Source: CAVQFB01 sp963711675 (GTDB lineage: Bacteria > Acidobacteriota > Terriglobia > Terriglobales > Acidobacteriaceae). Taken from it: DNA of 64,000 nucleotides. The position numbers and the translations under genes are program-made. Shown piece by piece: positions 44,567 through 54,187 of the stretch. The stretch is taken from assembly GCA_963711675.1 (NCBI GenBank), contig CAVQFB010000013.1, positions 219,239 to 283,238 on the forward strand, written 5' to 3'. Every line of letters begins with the position of its first letter. Position 1 is the first letter of the stretch. The notes below the pieces were generated by a model, which saw only the letters and a list, made by a program, of their open reading frames with translations, was not told where the DNA came from and ran no database searches.

Positions 44567-45572
44567 ACCCGTTAGCATGGAACCATTGGACGGCGCGGCG
44601 TAAGGCATCTTCCACTGGAACCGTCATCCAGCCGAGCTCGCGTTCAGCTTTGGCTGAGGTCACAAACATCTTCTTGCGGCTCATCTTGACTGCTTCGACC
44701 GTGGCGCGAGGTTCGCGGTGGAGGATTCGCCCGGTTACCAACTCATCGACCACACCGGAAGCGAGCGCGACAAAGTACGGCACCTTCACATTCGGCGACG
44801 GCAGTCCGGTAATGGCACCTAGCTTGTCCAAAATCTGTTTCAAGGTGAGGTTCTCACCACCCAAAATGTAGCGTTCGCCGCTTCTTCCCTTCTCGAGAGC
44901 AGCCACGTGGCCGCGAGCGCAAGCATCGACATCGACCAGATTCAATCCCGTATCCACGTACGCTGGGAATTTCTTCTTCAAGAAATCGACGATGATACGT
45001 CCCGTCGGCGTCGGTTTGATGTCCTGCTCACCTACGGGTGTGGTGGGATTTACCACAACCACCTCGGTCGCCTTGCTCCCCGCCCTTTCCTTTGCTGCCT
45101 CTTTACCGGCGGCGAGCGCAACTTGTTCAGCCATGAACTTCGAGCGCTTGTAATGGCCAATCATAAGCTCGAGCGATACTGGCGAATCTTCATCAGCGGG
45201 ACGACCGTTGGCCGTGAACCCCATGGTTGCCACGCTCGACGTATATACGACGCGGCGCACTCCACTCTTCCGGGCTGCGGCGATAACGGTGCGCGTGCCT
45301 TCCACATTCGAACCATACATCTGCTCCGGATCACGAACCCACAGGCGATAGTCGGCGGCAACATGGAATACTACGTCGCACCCCGAAATCGCTCGCTCAA
45401 TCGACGCAAACTCTCGCAAGTCCCCAATGACGCGCTCTGCGTCAAGCCCCTGAATGTTTCTCAGATCGCTGGTGGGGCGCACCAGCAATCGCAGATTGGC
45501 TCCCTGCTCGGCCAAAACGCGCGCAACATGGCTACCGACAAAGCCGGTAGCGCCGGTGACGAAGGCTTTCAT
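44559..45572 (-). CDS. hpnA: Hopanoid-associated sugar epimerase/dehydratase HpnA
   Basis: 337 residues, intact. Extended SDR fold with TGATGFVGSHVA at 6-17 and the catalytic Y141-x3-K145 (HYKRSKFMAEQ). The length and the LNLVDVDACARGHVAAL block match HpnA. Its exact reaction in hopanoid side-chain processing is not established; it is consistently linked to hopanoid loci. The start lies 18 bases after the small unknown gene; the stop overlaps hpnG. Confidence 0.92.
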   Translation of the reverse strand: MKAFVTGATGFVGSHVARVLAEQGANLRLLVRPTSDLRNIQGLDAERVIGDLREFASIERAISGCDVVFHVAADYRLWVRDPEQMYGSNVEGTRTVIAAARKSGVRRVVYTSSVATMGFTANGRPADEDSPVSLELMIGHYKRSKFMAEQVALAAGKEAAKERAGSKATEVVVVNPTTPVGEQDIKPTPTGRIIVDFLKKKFPAYVDTGLNLVDVDACARGHVAALEKGRSGERYILGGENLTLKQILDKLGAITGLPSPNVKVPYFVALASGVVDELVTGRILHREPRATVEAVKMSRKKMFVTSAKAERELGWMTVPVEDALRRAVQWFHANGYA

Positions 45573-45590
45573 GGGGCAGATCTTGACCTG

Positions 45591-46037
45591 CTATTCCAGC
45601 TTTTCGGGCTCAAGGGAAACCGTTTCCCCGGCCGCCTTTTTCTCCCAATAGTGATGCACCCAGGCCTCCCAGCTTTTGCCGGCAGCCATGTCGCGGCCGG
45701 TGAAGGCCAGGGACGCAATGTCGGCGTAAGGAATGGAAACTCTGGGACTGCCATCTTTGGGCAGGACCCGCACTAGAGAATCCTCGAGAGTCTTTCCTGT
45801 ACGGCGGTCAAAGACATAGCCCTCGATCTGCGCTCCGCTTTTTCGGGTGATCAGCACGTCGCCGCGGTAGTCAAAGGCACGCTCGAGCGCTGCGCGCAAC
45901 TCGTCCGGCGTGGCCAATTCGAAAATCGATCCTTCCAGCTGTTGGCGAGCCGTGCCCGGCACGACTTCAAGCGCGTCAGGATCGGATAGCCTGGAGTTGG
46001 CGTGTGGGCTTATCGGAGCTGAGTCGTTCGTACTCAA
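45591..46037 (-). CDS. Small hopanoid-operon protein of unknown function
   Basis: 148 residues from TTG 46037, which overlaps the hpnH stop (TTGA) and has GAGGA eight bases upstream. I do not recognise the family. A 40-residue polar N-terminus (MSTNDSAPISPHANSRLSDP) precedes a compact domain: ELRAALERAFDYRGDVLITR, GAQIEGYVFDRRTG, LVRVLPKDGSPRVSIPYADIASLAFTGRD, ending in a Trp-rich helix (SWEAWVHHYWEKK). No signal peptide or membrane helix. Tight coupling between hpnH and hpnA implies a role in side-chain addition or its regulation (inference). Confidence 0.78.
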   Translation of the reverse strand: MSTNDSAPISPHANSRLSDPDALEVVPGTARQQLEGSIFELATPDELRAALERAFDYRGDVLITRKSGAQIEGYVFDRRTGKTLEDSLVRVLPKDGSPRVSIPYADIASLAFTGRDMAAGKSWEAWVHHYWEKKAAGETVSLEPEKLE

Positions 46038-47191
46038 ACCCGCGATTCCTCGGGAGCGTCGACACTGGCGTGAACGGGAGCGGCATCCGCAGACAATTCC
46101 TCGATCTGGACCAGCGGATTGAAGCTGTGAACCGGACGCACGGGTTCGTCGAGTAACCGGAGGGCGGATGCGTCCCGATAACGATTGAAGAATGAGGCGC
46201 GCACGGTGTGAAAAAGTCCGCGCAACGAACTGAAGGTGTCGTTGACGGCAGAGGCCTCGTAGCCGCTGTGCACCATGCAATTGGCGCACTTGGGATTGCC
46301 GGACTCGGTGCCGTAGTTCTGCCATTCCGTCGCTTCCAGAAGCTCCGAGAACGTATCGGCGTAGCCGTCCTGCAATAGATAACAGGGCTTCTGCCATCCG
46401 AAGACGTTATACGTCGGCATGCCCCAGGGGGTGCAGGCATAGTCGCGCTTGCCCATCAGGAATTCCTGAAACAGGGGCGACATGTTGAAACGCCAGTTCG
46501 AACTTCGATTGGAGAGAATGGCGCGGAAAAGCCGGCGGGTGCGGCCGCGTCCGAGGAAATGGCTCTGGTCGGGAGCCTTCTCGTAGGAATAGCCGGGCGA
46601 GAGCATCATGCCCTCGACACCCAGTTCCATCATCTCGTCGAAAAATGCGCGCACACTGGTGGGGTCGGCGCCGTCGAAAAGCGTGGTGTTCGTGGTGACA
46701 CGAAAACCGCGAGCCAGTGCTTCCTTGATGCCGTCGATCGCCTTGTCATAACCCCCTTCGAGGCAAACGGAAAAATCGTGATGCTCGCGTTGACCGTCCA
46801 CGTGGACCGAGAAGGTGAGGTACTTGCTCGGCTTGAACAGATGAATCTTCTGCTTGAGCAGCAGCGCGTTGGTGCAGAGGTAAATGTATTTCCTGCGCGC
46901 GACCAGGCCTTCAACGATTTCACCGATCTGGGGATGCAGCAAAGGCTCTCCACCGGGGATTGCCACCGTGGGCGCGCCACATTCTTCGACGGCACGAAAA
47001 CACTCTTCCGGCGTAAGTTGCGCCTTCAGAACGTGCGCCGGGTATTGAATCTTGCCGCAACCGGCGCAGGCGAGATTGCAGCGGAACAGGGGCTCGAGCA
47101 TGAGCACGAGCGGGTACTGCTTACGTCCCCTGAGCTTTTGCTTGAGGACATAAGTTGCCACCGTCCACATCTGCGAAACAGGCACTGCCAT
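46034..47191 (-). CDS. hpnH: Adenosylhopane synthase, radical SAM protein HpnH
   Basis: 385 residues, intact. The radical SAM cluster site is C38-x3-C42-x2-C45 (LFRCNLACAGCGK), followed by TVAIPGGEPLLHP and LCTNALLL. A C-terminal cysteine set (YACTPWGMP, CANCMVHSGYEAS) matches HpnH. It adds the 5'-deoxyadenosyl radical to diploptene to make adenosylhopane, the first extended hopanoid. shc lies 41 bases upstream and the small unknown gene overlaps its stop. Confidence 0.95.
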   Translation of the reverse strand: MAVPVSQMWTVATYVLKQKLRGRKQYPLVLMLEPLFRCNLACAGCGKIQYPAHVLKAQLTPEECFRAVEECGAPTVAIPGGEPLLHPQIGEIVEGLVARRKYIYLCTNALLLKQKIHLFKPSKYLTFSVHVDGQREHHDFSVCLEGGYDKAIDGIKEALARGFRVTTNTTLFDGADPTSVRAFFDEMMELGVEGMMLSPGYSYEKAPDQSHFLGRGRTRRLFRAILSNRSSNWRFNMSPLFQEFLMGKRDYACTPWGMPTYNVFGWQKPCYLLQDGYADTFSELLEATEWQNYGTESGNPKCANCMVHSGYEASAVNDTFSSLRGLFHTVRASFFNRYRDASALRLLDEPVRPVHSFNPLVQIEELSADAAPVHASVDAPEESRV

Positions 47192-47232
47192 TCAGTACTC
47201 TCCAACTCGATGGTGCAACGAGACGCTTATTC

Positions 47233-49209
47233 TCAGGCTACGCTCTGCGCCGCGCTTCCCATGATCTTCGCGTACGTGGTCAATGCGATCAGAGGAAAAT
47301 ATTGCCGGTACAGGTGATACTTCAAATAGAACACGCGGGGAAAACCGGTACCGGTGTAGAACTGCTCATCCCACGAGCCATCTTTCTTTTGTGTACGCAG
47401 CAGATAGGCAATGCCCCGAGCCACGGAGTCGCTACGCGTGTCGTTGGCGGCGAGCAAACCCATGATGGCCCACGCAGTCTGCGACGGCGTGCTGGCACCG
47501 ACGCCACGAGTTGTCGGGTCGTCATAAGAACCGCAGCTTTCGCCCCAGCCTCCGTCGGGGTTCTGAACCATGCGCAGCCATTCAGCGGCCTGCTGGATGT
47601 AGGGCTCGTGGTGGTCAATGCCGATGGCCTCCAGGCCCCGCAGCACCAGCATGGTGCCGTAGATGTAGTTGACTCCCCAGCGACCGAACCACGATCCATC
47701 CGGCATCTGCTCTTTGCGAAGGAAGTCGATCGCCTTCTTCACCGCCCCATGATTCTTGTCGTAGCCGTGCGCGGCGAGCATCTCGAGAACTCTGCCCGTG
47801 ATGTCGGAGGTCGCCGGGTCGAGCATTGCGTTGTGGTCGGCGAACGGAATGTTCTCGAACACCATGCGGTCGTTGTTCTTGTCAAACGAGGCCCAACCCC
47901 CGTTTCTGCATTGCATCGAGAGGATCCAGTCAATGGCGCGCTGCACTGACTCCCGCATGTAGCGCCCGTTAGGGTGTTCCACGTGACTAAGTCCCAGGCA
48001 CACCATCGCGCTGTCATCCACGTCGGGATAGAACTCGTTGTTGAATTCGAAGTACCATCCGCCGGGCTGCCCCTCGGGATTCTTGATCTTCCAGTCACCG
48101 ACGTTACGAACCTGTTTCTGCAGGATCCAGTCCGCCGATTCCATCATGCGCGTATCGTTTGCGGGCACACCGGCTTCACCGAGGGCAAAAAGCGCATAAG
48201 CCGTATCCCACACCGGCGACACACAAGGCTGCATGCGGAAGGTTTCTTCCTCTTCGATACCCAGTTTTTCGAACTCGTCGAGAGCGCGAATCACCTGGGG
48301 ATCGTCCAACGAGTAGCCCAGGCAGCGCATGGCGACGATCGAGTTCACGATCGACGGATAGATGGCCCCCAGGCCATCACTCATTTCAAAACGCTCCAGC
48401 ATCCACTTCTCCGCCTTCTTCAGCGCGATCGAGCGCAGCGGCCGGATGTGCACAGCCTCGGCCCAGTGGGTCAATCGGTCGAGCGAGAGGAAGAAGTTTC
48501 GCCACGAGAACAGTTTCTTCGACCAGTGCAGATGCATGCGCGACTTGTCGCGTCCACCCACGAAGAGTTCCTCGATTCCCATTTCCGCGGGAATCTTCTT
48601 GAACGGCTTTTTGGCGTAGCAGATCGACAGCGGCACCAGCATGGCACGCGACCAGGAAGAAATCTCGTAGATGTTGAACCAGAACCAGTTGGGGAAGAGG
48701 ACGATCTCGGGAGGAACTGCGGGGACGGCATCGTAGTCGTACTGGCCGAGAAAACAGAGGTAGATCTTCGTAAAGGTGTTGACCTCGGTGACCCCACCGA
48801 GTTCCAGAATGATCTTGCGAGCTCTTACAAGAGCAGGATGGTCGGGGCTGTAACCGGCCAACTTCAAGCCGAAGTAAGCCTTCACGCATGCGCTGATATT
48901 GGCCGGGCCACCGGGGTAGATACTCCACCCGCCATCCTCGTTCTGATGCTCCAAAATGTATTTGGCGCACTTGACGAAGCGTTCCTGATTACTGGTTCCC
49001 AGTAGGGTATGCAGGAGAATGTAATCCGACTCGAGAGTCGTATCGGCCTCGAGTTCGCCGCACCAGTAGCCTTCCTCGAGTCTCTGCGAAAACAAGTATT
49101 GCCGTGCGGCGTCCACACTCGCGGCTACACGGCTCGAGAGATCATCAATCTTGCCAAAACGCAGTTGTGGTGCTGACGGTGCTGCAAATGCAGGGGAGTG
49201 ATTATCCAT
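47233..49209 (-). CDS. shc: Squalene-hopene cyclase
   Basis: 658 residues, intact and normal length. The protonation motif DVDDSA lies at 396-401, and QW-type repeats recur (GGWSIYPGGP, GGWYFEFN, GGWASFDKN, GGWGESCGSYDD, GSWDEQFYTG). It cyclises squalene to hopene/diplopterol at the inner membrane. ATG 49209 is 11 bases after ispH, so both are read together. It supplies the substrate for HpnH, encoded next. Confidence 0.97.
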   Translation of the reverse strand: MDNHSPAFAAPSAPQLRFGKIDDLSSRVAASVDAARQYLFSQRLEEGYWCGELEADTTLESDYILLHTLLGTSNQERFVKCAKYILEHQNEDGGWSIYPGGPANISACVKAYFGLKLAGYSPDHPALVRARKIILELGGVTEVNTFTKIYLCFLGQYDYDAVPAVPPEIVLFPNWFWFNIYEISSWSRAMLVPLSICYAKKPFKKIPAEMGIEELFVGGRDKSRMHLHWSKKLFSWRNFFLSLDRLTHWAEAVHIRPLRSIALKKAEKWMLERFEMSDGLGAIYPSIVNSIVAMRCLGYSLDDPQVIRALDEFEKLGIEEEETFRMQPCVSPVWDTAYALFALGEAGVPANDTRMMESADWILQKQVRNVGDWKIKNPEGQPGGWYFEFNNEFYPDVDDSAMVCLGLSHVEHPNGRYMRESVQRAIDWILSMQCRNGGWASFDKNNDRMVFENIPFADHNAMLDPATSDITGRVLEMLAAHGYDKNHGAVKKAIDFLRKEQMPDGSWFGRWGVNYIYGTMLVLRGLEAIGIDHHEPYIQQAAEWLRMVQNPDGGWGESCGSYDDPTTRGVGASTPSQTAWAIMGLLAANDTRSDSVARGIAYLLRTQKKDGSWDEQFYTGTGFPRVFYLKYHLYRQYFPLIALTTYAKIMGSAAQSVA

Positions 49210-49220
49210 ACGCTATATAT

Positions 49221-50198
49221 TTACTCCGCGCTGACGACAGCAGGCGCGCTCGCGATCGCTTCCACAATCTCCGGGGGCAGGCCGAAGCGTACGTGCTCGG
49301 GCATGACCTCGAGTTCCTGAACGTTGCCGAATCCCTTGGTAGCCAGGAACTTCACAACCTCTTCCACCAGACACTCCGGCGCCGAGGCGCCGGCAGTGAG
49401 CGCGATCGTCTTAACGTTCTCAAGCCATGCTGGCTGGATGTTCTTGTAGCTATCGATTAGATGCGCGTTGGTGCCCAAATTACGCGCAACTTCTACCAGA
49501 CGGTTGGAATTTGAGCTGTTGTCGGAGCCAACTACTAAAACGAGGTCGGCATCGGAAGCAACCTGCTTGACTGCAACTTGCCGGTTTTCCGTGGCATAGC
49601 AGATATCTTGAGCGGCTGGTCCCTTGATGTTCGGGAAGCGGTGCTTCAACGCGGCAATGATGTCGGTGGTCTCGTCGAGGCTGAGCGTCGTTTGGGTCAG
49701 ATAGGCGATGCGATTGGGGTCAGGAACGGTCAGAGAAGCGACTTCCTGCGGTGATCCAACCACCTGAGTCACAAGCGGCGCCTCGCCCAGGGTGCCAATG
49801 ACTTCGTCATGGTCGCGATGGCCGATCAGGATAAGGGAGTAGCCTTCCTTGGCAAACTTGACGGCCTCAACGTGAACCTTGGTCACCAGGGGGCAAGTGG
49901 CGTCGATAACGCGCAGACTGCGCAGGTGGCTATTCTCGCGAACCTCCGGAGAGACACCATGGGCGCTGTAGATTACGCGCTCGCCTGCAGGGACTTCCTC
50001 AACACTGTCGACAAAAATGGCGCCCTTGGCCTGGAGTTCCTCCACCACAAAGCGGTTGTGGACGATTTCCTTCCGAACATAGATGGGCGGGCCAAAGGCT
50101 TCCAGGGCGATGCGGACGATGTCGATCGCGCGGACCACGCCGGCGCAGAAACCCCTTGGCTTCAGCAAAAGTAGAGTCTTCCCGTTGGATTCAGACAC
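49221..50198 (-). CDS. ispH: 4-hydroxy-3-methylbut-2-enyl diphosphate reductase
   Basis: 325 residues from GTG 50198, which has GGGGAG five bases upstream; GTG 50204 is in frame but abuts the site. The three Fe-S ligands are C18 (PRGFCAGV), C102 (DATCPLV) and C200 (DICYATENRQ). The enzyme reduces HMBPP to IPP/DMAPP, the last step of the MEP pathway. Placed 11 bases before shc, it heads the hopanoid transcript and ties precursor supply to hopanoid output. Confidence 0.96.
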   Translation of the reverse strand: MSESNGKTLLLLKPRGFCAGVVRAIDIVRIALEAFGPPIYVRKEIVHNRFVVEELQAKGAIFVDSVEEVPAGERVIYSAHGVSPEVRENSHLRSLRVIDATCPLVTKVHVEAVKFAKEGYSLILIGHRDHDEVIGTLGEAPLVTQVVGSPQEVASLTVPDPNRIAYLTQTTLSLDETTDIIAALKHRFPNIKGPAAQDICYATENRQVAVKQVASDADLVLVVGSDNSSNSNRLVEVARNLGTNAHLIDSYKNIQPAWLENVKTIALTAGASAPECLVEEVVKFLATKGFGNVQELEVMPEHVRFGLPPEIVEAIASAPAVVSAE

Positions 50199-50342
50199 GA
50201 TCACTCCCCACTCGTTATAGGGTACACGTTCCCTGTTGGTATTGTCCCCTTAAAGTAGCGAAAAGAACCCATTTGGTCAATGTAAGCCGTAGAAACTGCG
50301 AGGATTAGCAGCGGTCGGCAAGAATGAGAGGTCGAATGGCGC

Positions 50343-52055
50343 TCAGGCGTTGGCCTTAATCATGTCCTGCGCGTGCTTGCGGGATGTGTCGGTCAGTTTA
50401 GCGCCGCTGATCATGCGGGCCACTTCGTCCGTACGTTCGGTACCCGAGATCTGGCGCACGGTGGTTCGAGTGCGCCCGGCGGATTCCTTTTTTTCGATGA
50501 GATAGTGGTGGTCTGCAAAGGTCGCGATCTGAGGCAGATGGGTTATACAGAGCACCTGATTGGAGCGGGAAAGCGACTTGAGTTTCTTGCCCACTGCTTC
50601 GGCGGCGCGACCGCCGATACCCGAATCAATTTCATCAAAAACCAAAGTTCGTTGGGGCGCCGCCGGCCTCTTGCGGCTGCCGTGGTTTGCGGGCGCGGCT
50701 GCTCCTGCCTCTACGCTGGCTTTAAGCGCGAGCATGACCCGGGAAAGCTCGCCGCCAGAAGCGATGTGTTCGAGTTGGCGTAATGGCTCGCCGGGGTTGG
50801 TGGAGATCATGTAAACAACATCGTCGAAGCCGGCGGCGGTCCAGTTCCCCGGCTCTTCTGAAGTGGTTATCTGGATTTTGAAGGCCGACTTCATCGCCAA
50901 GTCATTGATTTCGGCTTCGACCAGCTTTTCCAGTTTGCGGGCAGCATCGTTGCGCTTCTTTGAAAGGGATCGGGCTGCCTTCAGATATTTTTCCGCCGCC
51001 TGCGCGAGCTGGGAGCGAAGTTGACGTAAGACTTCATCTTTGTTCTCCATCTCCGAGAGCTTGCGGGCAACTTCCGAACCAAAGGCGACGACGTCTTCCA
51101 ATGTCGGACCGTATTTCCGTTTCAGACGATCGATGGCGGCGAGGCGGTCTTCGATCTGGGATAGGTGCTCCGGCGACGCGTGGATGCCGCCGGCATAATC
51201 GCGCAGAGTGGCGCCAACGTCCTCGACGCTGATGCGGGCATTTTCGAGCGCGGCCAGAGCCTCTTCAAACTTGGGCTCGTATCGAGCCAGTTCCTCCACT
51301 TGTTTCTGTGCTGAACGCAAGGACGCAGAAGTAGAAGCGTTGCCTTCATAGAGCAGGTCAAAGGCATTCATGGCGGCGTTATAGATCTTTTCCGCATTTG
51401 CCAAAACCCGCTTCTCGGTTTCGAGGCGCCCATCTTCACCCGGCTGGAGCTTGGCATCCTCGATCTCGCGCTTCTGAAATGTCCAGAGGTCGAGCAAGCG
51501 CAGACGATCCTGCTCATCCTGTTCCAGTTCGGTGATGCGAGCGCGAATAGCTTTCCACTCTTCGAACGCCTCAGTGGCCGAACTGGTCTGATTGCCGGCG
51601 AAGAGATCGAGGATCGCCACGCGCGCAGGACCGTCGAACGCGAGCAGCGACTCGTTCTGAGCATGGATCGTGGCTAGGTATGGCCCTAACTGGCGAAGCA
51701 CGGCCACGGTCACCGGCTGGTTGTTGACGAAGACTCGGCCTTTGCCCGTAGCGGAGATTTCACGCCGGAGAATGATTGATTCTTCCTCGGCGTCCACGCC
51801 GTTGGATTCCAGAATCTTGCCGACAGCTTTTTCGGCGCCTGGTTCGACCTCAAACACCGCGGAGACCACCGCCCGGTCGGAGCCGGAGCGGATAACATCG
51901 CTCGACGCTTTGTCGCCGAGCAGCAGCGCGAGGGCGTCGATGAGGATCGACTTACCAGCCCCTGTTTCGCCCGTGAGCAGGTTCAAGCCGGAGGCAAACT
52001 CCACCGCTACGTGGTCGATGACGGCATAGTTCTCCAGGTGCAGTTCGAGAAGCAT
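50343..52055 (-). CDS. recN: DNA repair protein RecN
   Basis: 570 residues from ATG 52055 (the frame extends to 52079). SMC-like: Walker A GETGAGKS at 29-36, a long coiled coil (about 160-370) and a C-terminal half with ASGGELSRVMLALK (signature) and LVFDEIDSGIGG (Walker B). RecN tethers broken DNA during double-strand break repair. It lies 144 bases upstream of ispH on the same strand; a shared transcript is possible but not required. Confidence 0.96.
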   Translation of the reverse strand: MLLELHLENYAVIDHVAVEFASGLNLLTGETGAGKSILIDALALLLGDKASSDVIRSGSDRAVVSAVFEVEPGAEKAVGKILESNGVDAEEESIILRREISATGKGRVFVNNQPVTVAVLRQLGPYLATIHAQNESLLAFDGPARVAILDLFAGNQTSSATEAFEEWKAIRARITELEQDEQDRLRLLDLWTFQKREIEDAKLQPGEDGRLETEKRVLANAEKIYNAAMNAFDLLYEGNASTSASLRSAQKQVEELARYEPKFEEALAALENARISVEDVGATLRDYAGGIHASPEHLSQIEDRLAAIDRLKRKYGPTLEDVVAFGSEVARKLSEMENKDEVLRQLRSQLAQAAEKYLKAARSLSKKRNDAARKLEKLVEAEINDLAMKSAFKIQITTSEEPGNWTAAGFDDVVYMISTNPGEPLRQLEHIASGGELSRVMLALKASVEAGAAAPANHGSRKRPAAPQRTLVFDEIDSGIGGRAAEAVGKKLKSLSRSNQVLCITHLPQIATFADHHYLIEKKESAGRTRTTVRQISGTERTDEVARMISGAKLTDTSRKHAQDMIKANA

Positions 52056-52244
52056 GAAGGATTGTGGGGAGAATAGCACGGGATTTGCCGGGCGTCAGTA
52101 GCCCAACTCGCCTCAGAGGAGACCCCACCGAAGAGACCGACGAATGTTTTCTACACGTGTACCTCCGAGCGAAGTACTTGCTTTCCCCGTCAGATAGGCC
52201 GTACACGTTGGTCTATAATCCCAAGAAGGGGAATACTCCATACA

Positions 52245-52964
52245 ATGCATCTGTCTCTTTTGCTGACACTCATTATTGGCGGCGAAATTGTCGATTTGGT
52301 CAACGAAACGGGCGCCGTCGCCAAGGGCGTTTTGCTGCTCCTTTTGATCTTCAGCCTGCTCTCCTGGGCGGTGATTCTCGGCAAGTGGAGCCTGTTGCGG
52401 CGAGCGCGCGTGCAGAGTGGCCGCTTCGTGCGGGCATTCCGCAAGGCGCAGCGCTTGCAGGATGTCTCGGCCGTCGCCGAGCAGTTTCGGCCCAGTCCGC
52501 TGGTCGGAGTCTTTGAAAACGGCTTCGAGGAATACAAGCGACAGGTGGCCAACCCGACCGGCGTGGTGAAGAATCCAGTTGCCGTGCAGCGCGCGATGCA
52601 GATCGCGGCTTCCGAGGAACTGACCCGGTTCGAGCGGAACATGCCCTGGCTGGCGATCACGGGTGCAGTCACACCGTTTGTGGGACTGTTCGGAACCGTG
52701 TGGGGCATCATCGACGCGTTTCATGGATTGGGCACGGCCGGAGCAGCAACTCTGCGGGCGGTGGCGCCGGGTATTTCGGAGGCGCTGATTACTACCGCCG
52801 CGGGCTTGGCGGCCGCAATTCCCGCCGTAATCGCCTACAACCTGATCGGCGGTTCGGTGCGTGAGTTTGCCGCTCGTGCGGATGACTTTTCGCTCGAGAT
52901 GCTGAACGCCATCGAGCGCCAGCAACCGGTGGCCCGCGCCGTCATGGATGAGGTACGGCGGTAA
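52245..52964 (+). CDS. tolQ: Tol-Pal proton-motor subunit TolQ
   Basis: 239 residues with three membrane helices (22-45, 139-160, 175-200). The family block LGLFGTVWGI appears as FVGLFGTVWGIIDAF, and TTAAGLAAAIPAVIAYN follows. With TolR it forms the proton channel that powers TolA. The stop overlaps the tolR start (TAATG). First gene of a six-gene Tol-Pal operon; the spacer 52056-52244 presumably holds the promoter. Confidence 0.94.
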   Translation: MHLSLLLTLIIGGEIVDLVNETGAVAKGVLLLLLIFSLLSWAVILGKWSLLRRARVQSGRFVRAFRKAQRLQDVSAVAEQFRPSPLVGVFENGFEEYKRQVANPTGVVKNPVAVQRAMQIAASEELTRFERNMPWLAITGAVTPFVGLFGTVWGIIDAFHGLGTAGAATLRAVAPGISEALITTAAGLAAAIPAVIAYNLIGGSVREFAARADDFSLEMLNAIERQQPVARAVMDEVRR

Positions 52965-53389
52965 TGGCTTTCACCGCACCGAACGGACGAACGCAGAGTT
53001 CCCTCGCCGACATCAATATCACCCCGCTGGTTGACGTTGTCCTGGTCCTGCTCATTATCTTCATGGTCACGGCTCCGGTGCTGCAGTCAGGCATTGACGT
53101 AAGCGTGCCCAAAACCCGCACTGTGAAGGAGATCACCGAGGAGCGAGTGGTTGTGACCATTAACAAGGAACAGCGGGTATTCCTCGGGAATGATCCTGTC
53201 AATATCAACGAAATAGGAGCCAAGCTGCGCCAGAAGATTCGCGACCCACAGCACCAGTCGATTTTTGTGCGGGCCGATGAGAACGTGCCATTCGGGGCTT
53301 TTGCAACGGTGATGGATGCCGTAAAGCAGTCAGGCATCAGCAACGTGAGCATCGTGACCCAGCCTCTTGAGAGTCATGGCCAACGCTGA
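52964..53389 (+). CDS. tolR: Tol-Pal proton-motor subunit TolR
   Basis: 141 residues. SSLADINITPLVDVVLVLLIIFMV contains, in its middle, the proton-carrying Asp of the single helix (written PLVDVVLVLL), followed by a periplasmic domain ending SGISNVSIVTQP. ExbD/TolR family; context makes it TolR. It overlaps tolQ by one base and the next gene by 14. Confidence 0.93.
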   Translation: MAFTAPNGRTQSSLADINITPLVDVVLVLLIIFMVTAPVLQSGIDVSVPKTRTVKEITEERVVVTINKEQRVFLGNDPVNINEIGAKLRQKIRDPQHQSIFVRADENVPFGAFATVMDAVKQSGISNVSIVTQPLESHGQR

Positions 53390-54173
53390 AATTTTCCTGG
53401 AGCACGAAAACTGGCCACGCATGATGACCTGGTCGGTGGTGCTTCATCTGCTCGTCGCAGGACTGCTGACCGCAGGCGCGGTGTTCTTGCCGCAGAATCG
53501 AGGCGACAGTTGGGGCGCTGGCGGAGGAGGAGATGCTATCGGAGCGACCCTTGTGAGCACAGTCCCGCTGCCGTCGATCCCAACCGATGCCCAGAATGTC
53601 TTGGCCAACGAGTCGAAAGGTCTGTCGCACTCCTTGCCTGAACTCCCTCAGCCAGACGTGAAGGCGCCGGACGCAATCCCGATTCCGGAGAAAGACGCTA
53701 AGAAAAAGAAGACCAAGCCGATTGCGACTCCTACGAAGCAGAAGCCAGTGCCCGAACCCGTAGAAGAAGCGAACAACGTCATTCCATTTGGTGAGGGCGG
53801 CCCCGTCAGTGGACCCTATGGAACATTCAGCGCAGGAGGGGCAAAGGGTGGCTTCGGTTTCACGGGAGGCGGTGGGGACTTCGGAAATCGATATGCGTGG
53901 TACGTGCGAGTCGTGCAGCAGAAAGTGTCGGAGAACTGGCTCAAGTATGAAGTGGATCCGCGGGTCAGCGATGCACGACGAGTCTATGTTGTGTTCGATA
54001 TCACGCGATCAGGTCAGCCCAGCAACATCCAGGTCGAGCAGTCGAGTGGTGTTCCGTCGCTCGATCAATCGGCAGTTCGCGCTCTGCAGCGTATTGACAC
54101 TTTTGGTCCCCTGCCTCCCGATTACTCGGGAAATAAGGTTTCCGTCGAGTTCTGGTTTGATTACAAGAGATAG
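53376..54173 (+). CDS. tolA: TolA/TonB-like energy transducer of the Tol operon
   Basis: 265 residues from ATG 53376, inside the end of tolR. One membrane helix (20-42), a Pro/Lys spacer (KDAKKKKTKPIATPTKQKPVPEP), a Gly-rich stretch (GGAKGGFGFTGGGGDFG) and a C-terminal TolA/TonB domain (RYAWYVRVVQQKVSENW, SGVPSLDQSAVRALQRI). It spans the periplasm to reach TolB/Pal. Shorter than enterobacterial TolA and without its long helical rod; assignment rests on operon position. Confidence 0.85.
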   Translation: MANAEIFLEHENWPRMMTWSVVLHLLVAGLLTAGAVFLPQNRGDSWGAGGGGDAIGATLVSTVPLPSIPTDAQNVLANESKGLSHSLPELPQPDVKAPDAIPIPEKDAKKKKTKPIATPTKQKPVPEPVEEANNVIPFGEGGPVSGPYGTFSAGGAKGGFGFTGGGGDFGNRYAWYVRVVQQKVSENWLKYEVDPRVSDARRVYVVFDITRSGQPSNIQVEQSSGVPSLDQSAVRALQRIDTFGPLPPDYSGNKVSVEFWFDYKR

Positions 54174-54187
54174 ATGCAGTGGCTGGG

